A DNA stretch of 8,151 bases, taken from Solobacterium sp. UBA3691 (GTDB lineage Bacteria; Bacillota_I; Bacilli_A; Erysipelotrichales; Erysipelotrichaceae). The notes below the pieces were generated by a model. It saw only the letters and a program-made list of their open reading frames with translations. It was not told where the DNA came from and made no database searches. The translations under genes and the position numbers were made by a program. Position 1 is the first letter of the stretch; each line of letters opens with the position of its first letter. Location: NCBI GenBank assembly GCA_002372175.1, contig DFIS01000004.1, positions 1 to 8,151 of the forward strand, read 5' to 3'. This document shows, one piece after another, positions 1 to 6,565 of this stretch.

Positions 1-997
1 ATGCTGTAAGATCTCCGTCTTCAGCCTTGACTGTGATCATGGCTGTGCCTTCTCCTATACCGGTGATCGTACCGTCGGAAGTAACTGTCACTGCTTCTTC
101 GTTATCCGATGTAAATGTGATATTGGTGTTGGAAGCGTCCTTCGGAAGTAATGTAACTCTGAGTTTCTTTGTCTCGTTTTCTTTGATCGTGATTTCTTCA
201 CTATCGAGAGCGAGACTCTCCAGATGTACGAAGACGATCTGGATCGTGTTACTGTCAATGAAGTTTCCGTCTTCGGATGTTGCGGTGATCGTTACGGTTC
301 CTTCTGCTAACGCAGTCACTTTACCGAATCCGTCTACAGAAGCGATCGCCGGATCACTGCTTGTCCACGTTACTTTCTGGTTAGTCGTATCTGCAGGTTC
401 AAAGGCTGCACGCAGCTGTGCAGATTTACCCACATTGATCTTCTTCACATTGGAAGTGATATGAATACTTTCCGCAGGCACCACTTTCGTTGCGAGAACT
501 TCACAGACAGCGCTGTACTCTCCGTCTTCACTTCTGGCTTCGATGAACGTAAGACCCTTGCCTGTAGCTGTTACATATCCGTTTTCATCAACAGATGCGA
601 TGGTAGGATCTGCCGAAATCCAGATCACATTCTTATTATCGGCATCTTCAGGTGTAACGGTAGCATATAACTGAACACTGCTTCCGTATTCAATTGTTTC
701 ACTTTCGCTGGACAGCGTGATTCCGGAGGCAGGTGTCACTACCGTCACCCGGCATTCTGCTGTCAGACCTTCAGGTGTTTCGGCTGTGATCGTTGTCGTA
801 CCGGAACTTACACCCGTGACTTTCCCGTTCAGCACAGTCGCTATATCTGTGTCACCGGAGGTCCAGTCTGCGAATCCCATCTGCATTTCATCTGCATAGT
901 CGAAGATGATCTCGATCTCTGCACTCTCACCTTTCTCAATTGTCAGATTATAGACATTGAAGGCTATACTGTCCTGATACTCCGTCAGACTGTCATA
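1..997 (-). repeat. Four BIG2-type bacterial Ig-like modules (residues 1800-2131, last one cut)
   Basis: Modules start near residues 1800, 1887, 1973 and 2057, a period of about 85. They show BIG2 hallmarks: 'I.I..GxS..L.A.', 'P.DA.N..V.W.S.D..IASVD..G.VTA...G...ITA'. Modules 2 and 3 are the clearest (DPTIASVDENGYVTATGKG; DPAIASVDGFGKVTALAEG); module 1 is degenerate. Module 4 reaches the window edge at Ala2131. BIG2 modules are typical of surface adhesins and usually act as stalks. Confidence 0.88.
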
Positions 998-3900
998 TAC
1001 AGTACGTGCACTGTTGTTCGCATACTGTGCTTCTTCCCCTGCAGATTCCAACTCAAACTGCAGAGAGATCATTGTATTCTCTGATGCTGTATACAAATAT
1101 TTGTCCGGAATCGGATAGCTAATATCGTACCTCTGTCCCGGTGCCAGCTCAGGTATTTCCAGAGTATTGAGAACTTCTCCGCGGGCATTTCCGCCGAGAA
1201 CAGTCACTGCAGATGCTGAAGAGCCCGCATAGCCTGTATTCTGAACTGTTACAGGAATGACCCACTGCCCATCCTGCTGTACAGGGGCAGACGTTTCAAC
1301 GGTAAGATCAGCAAATCCGATCTCCACAGAAGCTGTGTTATTCGCTGTATTGGTTTCACCCTTCGTGTATGTCGGCGTTGCGTAGATCTCCACACTTCCC
1401 TTTGTCAGGTCTGCAGGAACCTGATAAAGGAATGACAGAGCTGCACTTTCACCTGCCGGTATATCACAGGCAATATTCTGTGATGTGCTGTTTCCGAAAG
1501 CACTGATATTCACTGTCACATTATGCAGAGTCTCTTCACTGATATTCGTCACATCAAAGAAGAACTCTTTTTCTTCACCGGCATTGATATTACCTGTGTA
1601 GTACAGATCTTGATCTACGATCAGATCGTTATAATTCAAGTCTGATACGACAACCATGTGTGCATCACCGAATACCGGATCACCATTTACATTAACATCT
1701 ACGAGTGTAAGTGATACGACCAGCTGATCATATTCATTAAATACTGCACTGTAGTTCCGGATGTACTTATCATAACCGGTGATCTGTGACCATTCACTCC
1801 AGATTCCGTTCTCCAGATAGCTGACAAACATCTCACAGGTAAATCCTGTCGAAACCAGTGCAAGTGCTGCTGTACGGTTATCACCCTTAACGATACTGAA
1901 ATTACTTACACCCTCCAGTCCAATGTATTCACCGTTGCAGTATACAGCACCTTCATTCAAGGTATATACGTTACCGTCAACGACTGTAAAGCGGTCTCCG
2001 CTGGCAGTTACTTCTTCTTTTCCTGCAGACTGCTTGTATACGTAGGTAGTCAAAGACGCTGAAGCTGTATCATAAGTCTCATAATATACTTCATATCCCG
2101 CAGGACTGTCTTTTACCGTCACTCCTGAAATCTGTTCTGCCGTGGAGAAAACATTTTTGATCTCTCCCCAGGTACCGTTATTATTCACTCTGACATACAG
2201 GTTATTGATACCCTCATTCATAAACAGATCATTTTCGGTATTTTCCACCCATGCGACTACCGTTCTGCCGTTTGCGGAATAAACATCATAATCTGTTTCC
2301 GCAAAGGCGTTTTCAGGATCGGAGATGATATACGGTTCTGTCCACGTTTCGGTATCTTCACTGAATTCTGAGTAAACAAGCTCCAGATGCTTCAGCAGTT
2401 CTGCCTGACTCCAGTTTGCGTCAAGAGGCATATCTGCCCTCATCCAGATCAAGGAAATCTTGTTTCCGGACTGGCAGAGCATCGGATGATCATTGTATGC
2501 ATTGTTCTCGTAGATCACAGCAGGCTCTGACCATGTGCCGTTTGCATAGATACTGTACATGATCGATGTACGTTCGTATTCCGGCTTTTCGCCTGTATCG
2601 CCTACCCATACCATCAGCATCTTTCCGTTATTCAGGCGGAATAACTTTTGTTCAGGATACGGGTAAACTGCTTCTTCCGGTATATAGTTGTTGTTTACCG
2701 AAATGATCTCCGGGGTATAGGAATACAGCCTGGAAATCGGCTCTGCTTCCTCGAAGAATTCAGACATGGACCAGTAAGCATTATCAACCGGCAGAGACTG
2801 CAGAGTAGGATACAGTTCGATATTGTACAAAGGCGTGCTCTTGGTATGACGTTTTCCTACATCAATATCAATCCCAAGCAGTAAAGTCGTAGCTTTCACG
2901 CGGTATTCAAAATACAGATTACCGTTCATATCTACATACAGATGAGAATTGTCGATCTTTTCGGAAGATAACTGTGCCCCTATCGAGCCGGTAAAGCCAC
3001 CCTCGATATATGCCTGTAATTTGCCGGTATTATCGCCTAATCCAAATCCCAGGTCTGTATTAAATCTGGTTCCGAATGCATACATGAACTTTAACTTTGC
3101 ACCGCCATTAGCCAATCCAACCTTCACTTCCGCATCAAGCCCTACTCTCAGAGTTCCATAGAAGAGAGGACAGGAAGGAATTCTCTGGTTGAATTGTTTT
3201 CCTGCCGAGACCGCAAAGGAAATACCTCCTTCGGAAAACTGAACAGTTCCGGTTTCATACGAGAACTCCATGTAGCCGCTGACCATAGCCTTGGCACTCA
3301 CAAGCATATCAACATCCATGGCTTGGAGATCGTTATAATGTTTTCTGAATTGCTTGGAATATGCGACACTTGTTGAATTCTTACTGCGGCTCAGGAATTT
3401 ATATAAGTCTTTTGAATCAGCGTATGCTTCCCAGAAGTCCTTGTCTGTCTTTTCTCCGGAAAAAGAGTTGGGATCACCGATTACCGTAGATCCGCCGCTG
3501 AACAACTTATAGCCAACTACTACGCAAATCTTCTTCTCTTCTGAATCTACAGCTACCTGAAAACTTGCTTTATCTTTGATTGGAATGTCAATATTTACAT
3601 CTGTCAGTTCAAAAATATTAAATGTGTATGGACCGATCTTGAGTTCCGGACCCTTTAAAGTACCAACATCTATTTTCAAATTTGAAATTTGTGACTCAAC
3701 ATCCATCTGAGGAACAGCATCATTGATTACTTCTTCCTTGTCTTCCGTATGAACATTGATTTTCTTCGGAGGGCCGTAATTGAAGTGGATCGTAGCATTC
3801 AGAAGGCAGTCATTTCCGGGAGATATCTCTATCGCATTCCATTCTTCTTCACTCCCGGTAAAATAAACATCTTTCAGTTCGTTACAGTTTTCGAAACAAT

Positions 3901-6394
3901 CGTTATATATATGCGTAATGCTTTTAGGAAGAATAATACTGGTAAGATTTGAACAACCGTCAAAAGTAAAACCACCTAACCATGTAATTCCTTCAGGAAC
4001 AGTAACTGTGGTCAGTTTTTTGCAGCCTGCAAACATATTGTTATCCAGTTCGGTCAGGCTGTTGGAGATCCTGACATTCTGCAGATCTTCGCAAAGTGCA
4101 AACGCTGCTTCATCCAGAGTTATCACACTGTCGGGAATAACAATATTCTTCAGTTTTGCACAGTTTTCAAAAGCACGGCTGTCTATACTCTCGACTGTAT
4201 CGGGAATATTGATCGCCGCAAGACTTGTACAGTCTATGAAAGCATTCCACCCTATACTTTTCAAGCCTTCCGGCAGAGTCACTTCTGCCAGATTGGTACA
4301 CCCTTCAAATGTCATATATTCAATATATTTGACATTTTCAGGAATGATTATCCTTTGAAGGCTTGAACAACCACAAAACGCAGTGTTACCAATCGATTCA
4401 AGATTCACAGGCAGTTCTATTTCCTGCAGCATTTCACATCCGGCAAATGCGCTCTCCCTTATAGAAGACAGTCTGTCGTTCAGATCTATTCTTGTAAGGT
4501 CAGGGCAGTCTAAAAAAGCATGTATTCCAATCGTATATATTTTGTCGGGAAGCGTTATACTGACAAGCCCCGCACACCCATCAAATGCATTCTCCCCAAT
4601 AGAATTGACATCCTGAGGAATCACCGTGTTCTTACAGCCTCGGATCAATGTTGTATCCTTGATGATCGCATTACAATTATTTCTGCTGTCATAGACGGTA
4701 TTTGCAGGATCTACAACTATGCTGGAAACATTACCGCAGTAATCAAATGTACTGTTTTCTATACTTGTCACACTGGCAGGTATGTTTATTTCGGCTAAAC
4801 TGCTGCAGTTTTCAAATGCTGAACCACCAAGAGTCTGTACACCTTCAGAAAGTATCACCCTAATCAAGTTGGTGCAATCACCGAAAGCCAATGATTCAAT
4901 ATCTTTCGTGCCGGGGATAACGATCTCCGATAAACTCTGACACTCCCTGAAAGCCCATTCCCCAATTTTGATCAGACTCTCAGGAAGAGAGACTTCCGTA
5001 AGAGCCGTACATTTATGAAAAGCATAGTTTCCTATTGATGAAACACCCTCTTCTATTGTCAGATTTGTTAATCCTGTACACTCATAAAAAGCGCTGACAC
5101 CTATATCCGCAACACTTCCAGGAATGGTGATATCTGTCAAGCTGGTACACTTGTTAAATGCCTGCTCTCCTATCGATGTAAGAGTACTGGGAAGGGTGAT
5201 ACCGGAGAGACTAGTACAGTTTTGAAATGCACAATTCTCAATACTGACTAACCCTTCAGACAAAAATACTTCTGATAAATTTGGACAGCCAGAAAACGCA
5301 TTGCTTCCTATACTCAAAACACTTTCAGGCACTGTTACAGTTGTTATACTCTGAACAGCAGCTGTATAGCCAGCTACTGCACGATCATCTATTCTTGTCA
5401 CGCCTTCCGGAATCTGAATGCTCACACAATTCTCGAATACCCCGCCGTCACAATAAACGCTTGTAAAAGTCGTGCCGCAGTCAATTTGGATATTCGCACC
5501 ACTTCCTATGCCGCCGGCAGTTTTAAGACCGGTACACCCCTCAAATGCTCCGGAAATGATTCTTGTGAGACTTCCCGGAAGGATCAATGTATCCAGTTCA
5601 GTACATCCCCTGAATGCATACCCATAGATCATCTGTACACCATCGGAAATGATTACATCTCTCAAATTTGTGCAGTTTTCAAATGCCTCCCTTTCCAGCT
5701 TTATAACCGTTCCGGGAATGACAATGCTCTGTAGATTCGGCAAGCCTTCGAATGCACCTGTATTAATATTAAGGAGGCCTTCTGACAACTGAACATTCTG
5801 CAGATTTGGACAGTAAGCAAATGCGCCTGCCCCTACTTCCTTAACACTTCCCGGAATGATTACTTCTGTGATATCTTCGCGGCTGTCAAAAGAATAATAG
5901 CGTATCTTTGTCACAGGAAGGCCGCCGATCTCTGAAGGAATATGAATGATCGAAGTACTGCCTTCATAACCTGTAATCATTACTTCATTATTCTCGACAG
6001 TATATTCATAACCGGTTTCATCGAGTTCATACAGAGTGTTGTCATCCGCCTCATCCAGTTCCTCTGTAGATGGAGTACTGGTATTTTCGGGTTCTTTTTC
6101 TTCCGCTGGGCTGCCCGTCTCAGGTGTCTCTGTCGGCTCCGCCGACGGTTCAGGCACTGCTGTCTCTTCCGGTGTGGAATCTATCTCCCCCTCTGCAGTC
6201 TCCGGTGTCTCTTCCGGTTCAGCTGTCTCCGGAACTGCCGTCTCTTCTGTCTCCTGTTCTTCAGCAGAGATAGTTTCGGTCTGTTCCGGTTCCGTACCTT
6301 CTTCTGTATCCTGTGCTGTCACAGGAAGCAAATTGCTGAAACACAGAAAAAATGACAAGAAGATTGTCAGAAAATGATTGAAATTTTTATGCAT
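1..6394 (-). CDS. Giant BspA-type leucine-rich-repeat surface protein with propeller-like, CARDB-like and BIG2 modules (3' end outside window)
   Basis: The frame opens at an ATG at 6394-6392 and stays open for 2131 codons to the left edge, with no stop in my codon-by-codon reading. The start is fixed by AGGAGG five bases upstream and by an immediate signal peptide (MHKNFNHFLTIFLSFFLCFS, probable cleavage after Ala27). Domains in order: acidic Pro/Glu/Thr linker (28-124), N-cap (125-164), about 28 LRR_5/BspA leucine-rich repeats (165-873), an unassigned beta-rich segment (874-1195), a propeller-like region (1196-1584), two CARDB-like modules (1586-1799), and four BIG2-like modules (1800 to beyond 2131). 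The protein is therefore exported and probably cell-surface attached, but its anchor would lie beyond the window. BspA-family proteins are known adhesins that bind host matrix proteins or other bacteria; that role here is inference. No catalytic residues were recognised. It is probably transcribed alone, because a terminator separates it from the upstream gene. Confidence 0.95.
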   Translation of the reverse strand, partial: MHKNFNHFLTIFLSFFLCFSNLLPVTAQDTEEGTEPEQTETISAEEQETEETAVPETAEPEETPETAEGEIDSTPEETAVPEPSAEPTETPETGSPAEEKEPENTSTPSTEELDEADDNTLYELDETGYEYTVENNEVMITGYEGSTSIIHIPSEIGGLPVTKIRYYSFDSREDITEVIIPGSVKEVGAGAFAYCPNLQNVQLSEGLLNINTGAFEGLPNLQSIVIPGTVIKLEREAFENCTNLRDVIISDGVQMIYGYAFRGCTELDTLILPGSLTRIISGAFEGCTGLKTAGGIGSGANIQIDCGTTFTSVYCDGGVFENCVSIQIPEGVTRIDDRAVAGYTAAVQSITTVTVPESVLSIGSNAFSGCPNLSEVFLSEGLVSIENCAFQNCTSLSGITLPSTLTSIGEQAFNKCTSLTDITIPGSVADIGVSAFYECTGLTNLTIEEGVSSIGNYAFHKCTALTEVSLPESLIKIGEWAFRECQSLSEIVIPGTKDIESLAFGDCTNLIRVILSEGVQTLGGSAFENCSSLAEINIPASVTSIENSTFDYCGNVSSIVVDPANTVYDSRNNCNAIIKDTTLIRGCKNTVIPQDVNSIGENAFDGCAGLVSITLPDKIYTIGIHAFLDCPDLTRIDLNDRLSSIRESAFAGCEMLQEIELPVNLESIGNTAFCGCSSLQRIIIPENVKYIEYMTFEGCTNLAEVTLPEGLKSIGWNAFIDCTSLAAINIPDTVESIDSRAFENCAKLKNIVIPDSVITLDEAAFALCEDLQNVRISNSLTELDNNMFAGCKKLTTVTVPEGITWLGGFTFDGCSNLTSIILPKSITHIYNDCFENCNELKDVYFTGSEEEWNAIEISPGNDCLLNATIHFNYGPPKKINVHTEDKEEVINDAVPQMDVESQISNLKIDVGTLKGPELKIGPYTFNIFELTDVNIDIPIKDKASFQVAVDSEEKKICVVVGYKLFSGGSTVIGDPNSFSGEKTDKDFWEAYADSKDLYKFLSRSKNSTSVAYSKQFRKHYNDLQAMDVDMLVSAKAMVSGYMEFSYETGTVQFSEGGISFAVSAGKQFNQRIPSCPLFYGTLRVGLDAEVKVGLANGGAKLKFMYAFGTRFNTDLGFGLGDNTGKLQAYIEGGFTGSIGAQLSSEKIDNSHLYVDMNGNLYFEYRVKATTLLLGIDIDVGKRHTKSTPLYNIELYPTLQSLPVDNAYWSMSEFFEEAEPISRLYSYTPEIISVNNNYIPEEAVYPYPEQKLFRLNNGKMLMVWVGDTGEKPEYERTSIMYSIYANGTWSEPAVIYENNAYNDHPMLCQSGNKISLIWMRADMPLDANWSQAELLKHLELVYSEFSEDTETWTEPYIISDPENAFAETDYDVYSANGRTVVAWVENTENDLFMNEGINNLYVRVNNNGTWGEIKNVFSTAEQISGVTVKDSPAGYEVYYETYDTASASLTTYVYKQSAGKEEVTASGDRFTVVDGNVYTLNEGAVYCNGEYIGLEGVSNFSIVKGDNRTAALALVSTGFTCEMFVSYLENGIWSEWSQITGYDKYIRNYSAVFNEYDQLVVSLTLVDVNVNGDPVFGDAHMVVVSDLNYNDLIVDQDLYYTGNINAGEEKEFFFDVTNISEETLHNVTVNISAFGNSTSQNIACDIPAGESAALSFLYQVPADLTKGSVEIYATPTYTKGETNTANNTASVEIGFADLTVETSAPVQQDGQWVIPVTVQNTGYAGSSASAVTVLGGNARGEVLNTLEIPELAPGQRYDISYPIPDKYLYTASENTMISLQFELESAGEEAQYANNSARTVYDSLTEYQDSIAFNVYNLTIEKGESAEIEIIFDYADEMQMGFADWTSGDTDIATVLNGKVTGVSSGTTTITAETPEGLTAECRVTVVTPASGITLSSESETIEYGSSVQLYATVTPEDADNKNVIWISADPTIASVDENGYVTATGKGLTFIEARSEDGEYSAVCEVLATKVVPAESIHITSNVKKINVGKSAQLRAAFEPADTTNQKVTWTSSDPAIASVDGFGKVTALAEGTVTITATSEDGNFIDSNTIQIVFVHLESLALDSEEITIKENETKKLRVTLLPKDASNTNITFTSDNEEAVTVTSDGTITGIGEGTAMITVKAEDGDLTA
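998..1639 (-). other. Two CARDB-like Ig-fold modules (residues 1586-1799)
   Basis: Each module has the CARDB pattern: an opening 'DLxV', a strand with 'VxNxG/S' (FDVTNISEETLHNV; VTVQNTGYAGSSA), an 'IPAGES' or 'LAPGQR' turn, and a closing 'xANNxAxxxV' (NTANNTASVEI; QYANNSARTV). The first spans about 1586-1694 and the second 1695-1799. Such modules are usual spacers in secreted bacterial proteins. Confidence 0.7.
1643..2809 (-). other. Beta-propeller-like region (residues 1196-1584)
   Basis: A motif of the form N-G-x-W-S/T/G-E recurs at Trp1288 (NGTWSEP), Trp1351 (TETWTEP), Trp1409 (NGTWGEI) and Trp1532 (NGIWSEW). The spacing is 63, 58 and 123 residues, i.e. about 60 with one degenerate copy. 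Between copies come strands such as MLMVWVG, ISLIWMR and TVVAWVE. This is how blades of sialidase-like propellers look, but classical Asp boxes (SxDxGxxW) and sialidase catalytic residues are not evident. I infer a binding propeller of at least five blades rather than an enzyme. Confidence 0.6.
2810..3775 (-). other. Unassigned beta-rich segment after the LRR array (residues 874-1195)
   Basis: This region matches no family I can name. Alternating hydrophobic and polar residues suggest many beta-strands (LRVGLDAEVKVGL, GKLQAYIEGGFTGSIGAQL), interrupted by a probably helical stretch near 980-1040 that starts around Phe987-Trp988. It begins with a short charged linker (KKINVHTEDKEEV). It is in frame and continuous with its flanks, so it is a true part of the protein. 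Confidence 0.55.
3776..5902 (-). repeat. Array of about 28 BspA-type (LRR_5) leucine-rich repeats (residues 165-873)
   Basis: A unit of about 23 residues recurs: 'xAFxxCxxLxxIxIPxSVxxIGx', as in CAFQNCTSLSGITLPSTL and QAFNKCTSLTDITIPGSV. I count about 28 units, most with the conserved Cys. Two stretches depart from the period: an irregular block around residues 288-330 (TAGGIGSG...), and an insertion around 558-596 containing YDSRNNCNAII and RGCKNTVIP, a form I recognise from other gut BspA-like proteins. The array ends with the usual cap VYFTGSEEEWNAI near residue 860. Residues 125-164 form a typical N-cap (GYEYTVENNEVMITGY). The repeats should form a curved solenoid suited to protein binding. 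Confidence 0.93.
6023..6313 (-). other. Acidic Pro/Glu/Thr-rich linker (residues 28-124)
   Basis: About 97 residues are dominated by Glu, Thr, Pro, Ala and Ser, with recurring TPE/ETxE/PEP-like steps and very few hydrophobic residues. It lies directly between the signal peptide and the leucine-rich repeats and is probably a disordered, strongly negative spacer. Its skewed composition leaves the opposite strand free of stops, producing spurious plus-strand frames here. Confidence 0.8.
6314..6394 (-). other. Signal peptide of the giant LRR protein (residues 1-27)
   Basis: A basic start (His2, Lys3) is followed by a hydrophobic core of about 16 residues rich in Phe and Leu, then LLPVTA with probable signal peptidase I cleavage between Ala27 and Gln28 (V-x-A rule). 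There is no lipobox with a cysteine at the cleavage site, so a lipoprotein is unlikely. This directs Sec export. Confidence 0.85.
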
Positions 6395-6399
6395 AGGAC

Positions 6400-6405
6400 C
6401 CTCCT
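6400..6405 (-). promoter_or_regulatory. Strong ribosome binding site for the giant LRR gene
   Basis: The minus strand reads AGGAGG, followed by the five-base spacer GTCCT and then ATG at 6394. The match to the anti-Shine-Dalgarno sequence is perfect and supports this start over any downstream ATG, all of which would remove the signal peptide. Confidence 0.88.
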
Positions 6406-6445
6406 CGTAATGAAACCGCAGCTATGCAGGGTATATATCATTTAA

Positions 6446-6483
6446 GTGTATTGTACCGTATCCCTCAAGATTATGTACAACAC
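6446..6483. repeat. Imperfect inverted repeat overlapping the candidate promoter
   Basis: On the plus strand TTGTAC (6451-6456) is mirrored by GTACAA (6475-6480) across 18 bases. The pairing resumes outward as GTG (6446-6448) with CAC (6481-6483) after a two-base bulge. The half-sites sit over the proposed -10 and -35 boxes, so this could be an operator for a dimeric regulator. The short arms mean chance is a real alternative. Confidence 0.3.
6450..6479 (-). promoter_or_regulatory. Candidate sigma-A-type promoter for the giant LRR gene
   Basis: The minus strand has TACAAT (6455-6450) as a possible -10 box (5 of 6 to consensus) and TGTACA (6479-6474) as a weak -35 box, with an 18-base spacer. 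Transcription would start near 6443 and leave a leader of about 50 bases before the ATG. It lies downstream of the terminator, where an independent promoter is expected. The -35 match is poor, so the assignment is tentative. Confidence 0.4.
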
Positions 6484-6501
6484 TTTGATTGTAAGGTACA
6501 C

Positions 6502-6536
6502 AAAAAAGGATGAAGAGTTACCACTCCTCATCCTTT
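6502..6536 (-). terminator. Intrinsic terminator after the Ig-like repeat gene
   Basis: On the minus strand the arms AAAGGATGAGGAGT and ACTCTTCATCCTTT flank a four-base GGTA loop. They form a 14-bp stem with a single G-U pair, and six consecutive T's (6507-6502) finish its 3' side. It begins about 29 bases after the stop at 6566. The T-run lies only on the minus-strand 3' side, so it acts on the right-hand gene and separates it from the giant gene that follows. Confidence 0.9.
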
Positions 6537-6565
6537 CCGCGTATAAAATGTTGGCGTGTTTTTGC

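Noticed and set aside
27..464. 145-codon plus-strand open frame
   Set aside because: It is antisense to the clear BIG2 modules and its product has no domain signal.
1699..1884. 61-codon minus-strand frame inside the giant gene
   Set aside because: It is in a different frame from the continuous propeller-coding frame and shows no independent start signal or protein features.
3918..4358. 146-codon and other plus-strand open frames within the LRR array (also 4383-4616, 4520-4798, 5486-5734)
   Set aside because: They mirror the repeated sense codons of the LRR units, which rarely create antisense stops. Their products have no recognisable domain or start signal.
6314..6328. LPVTA resembling an LPXTG sortase motif
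   Set aside because: It lies at residues 23-27 in the cleavage region of the signal peptide, not at the C-terminus, and lacks the Gly.
5942..6377. Overlapping plus-strand frames rich in Ser/Val or Cys/Arg/Phe
   Set aside because: They arise from the skewed Glu/Thr/Pro codons of the acidic linker read backwards. The composition is not that of a real protein.
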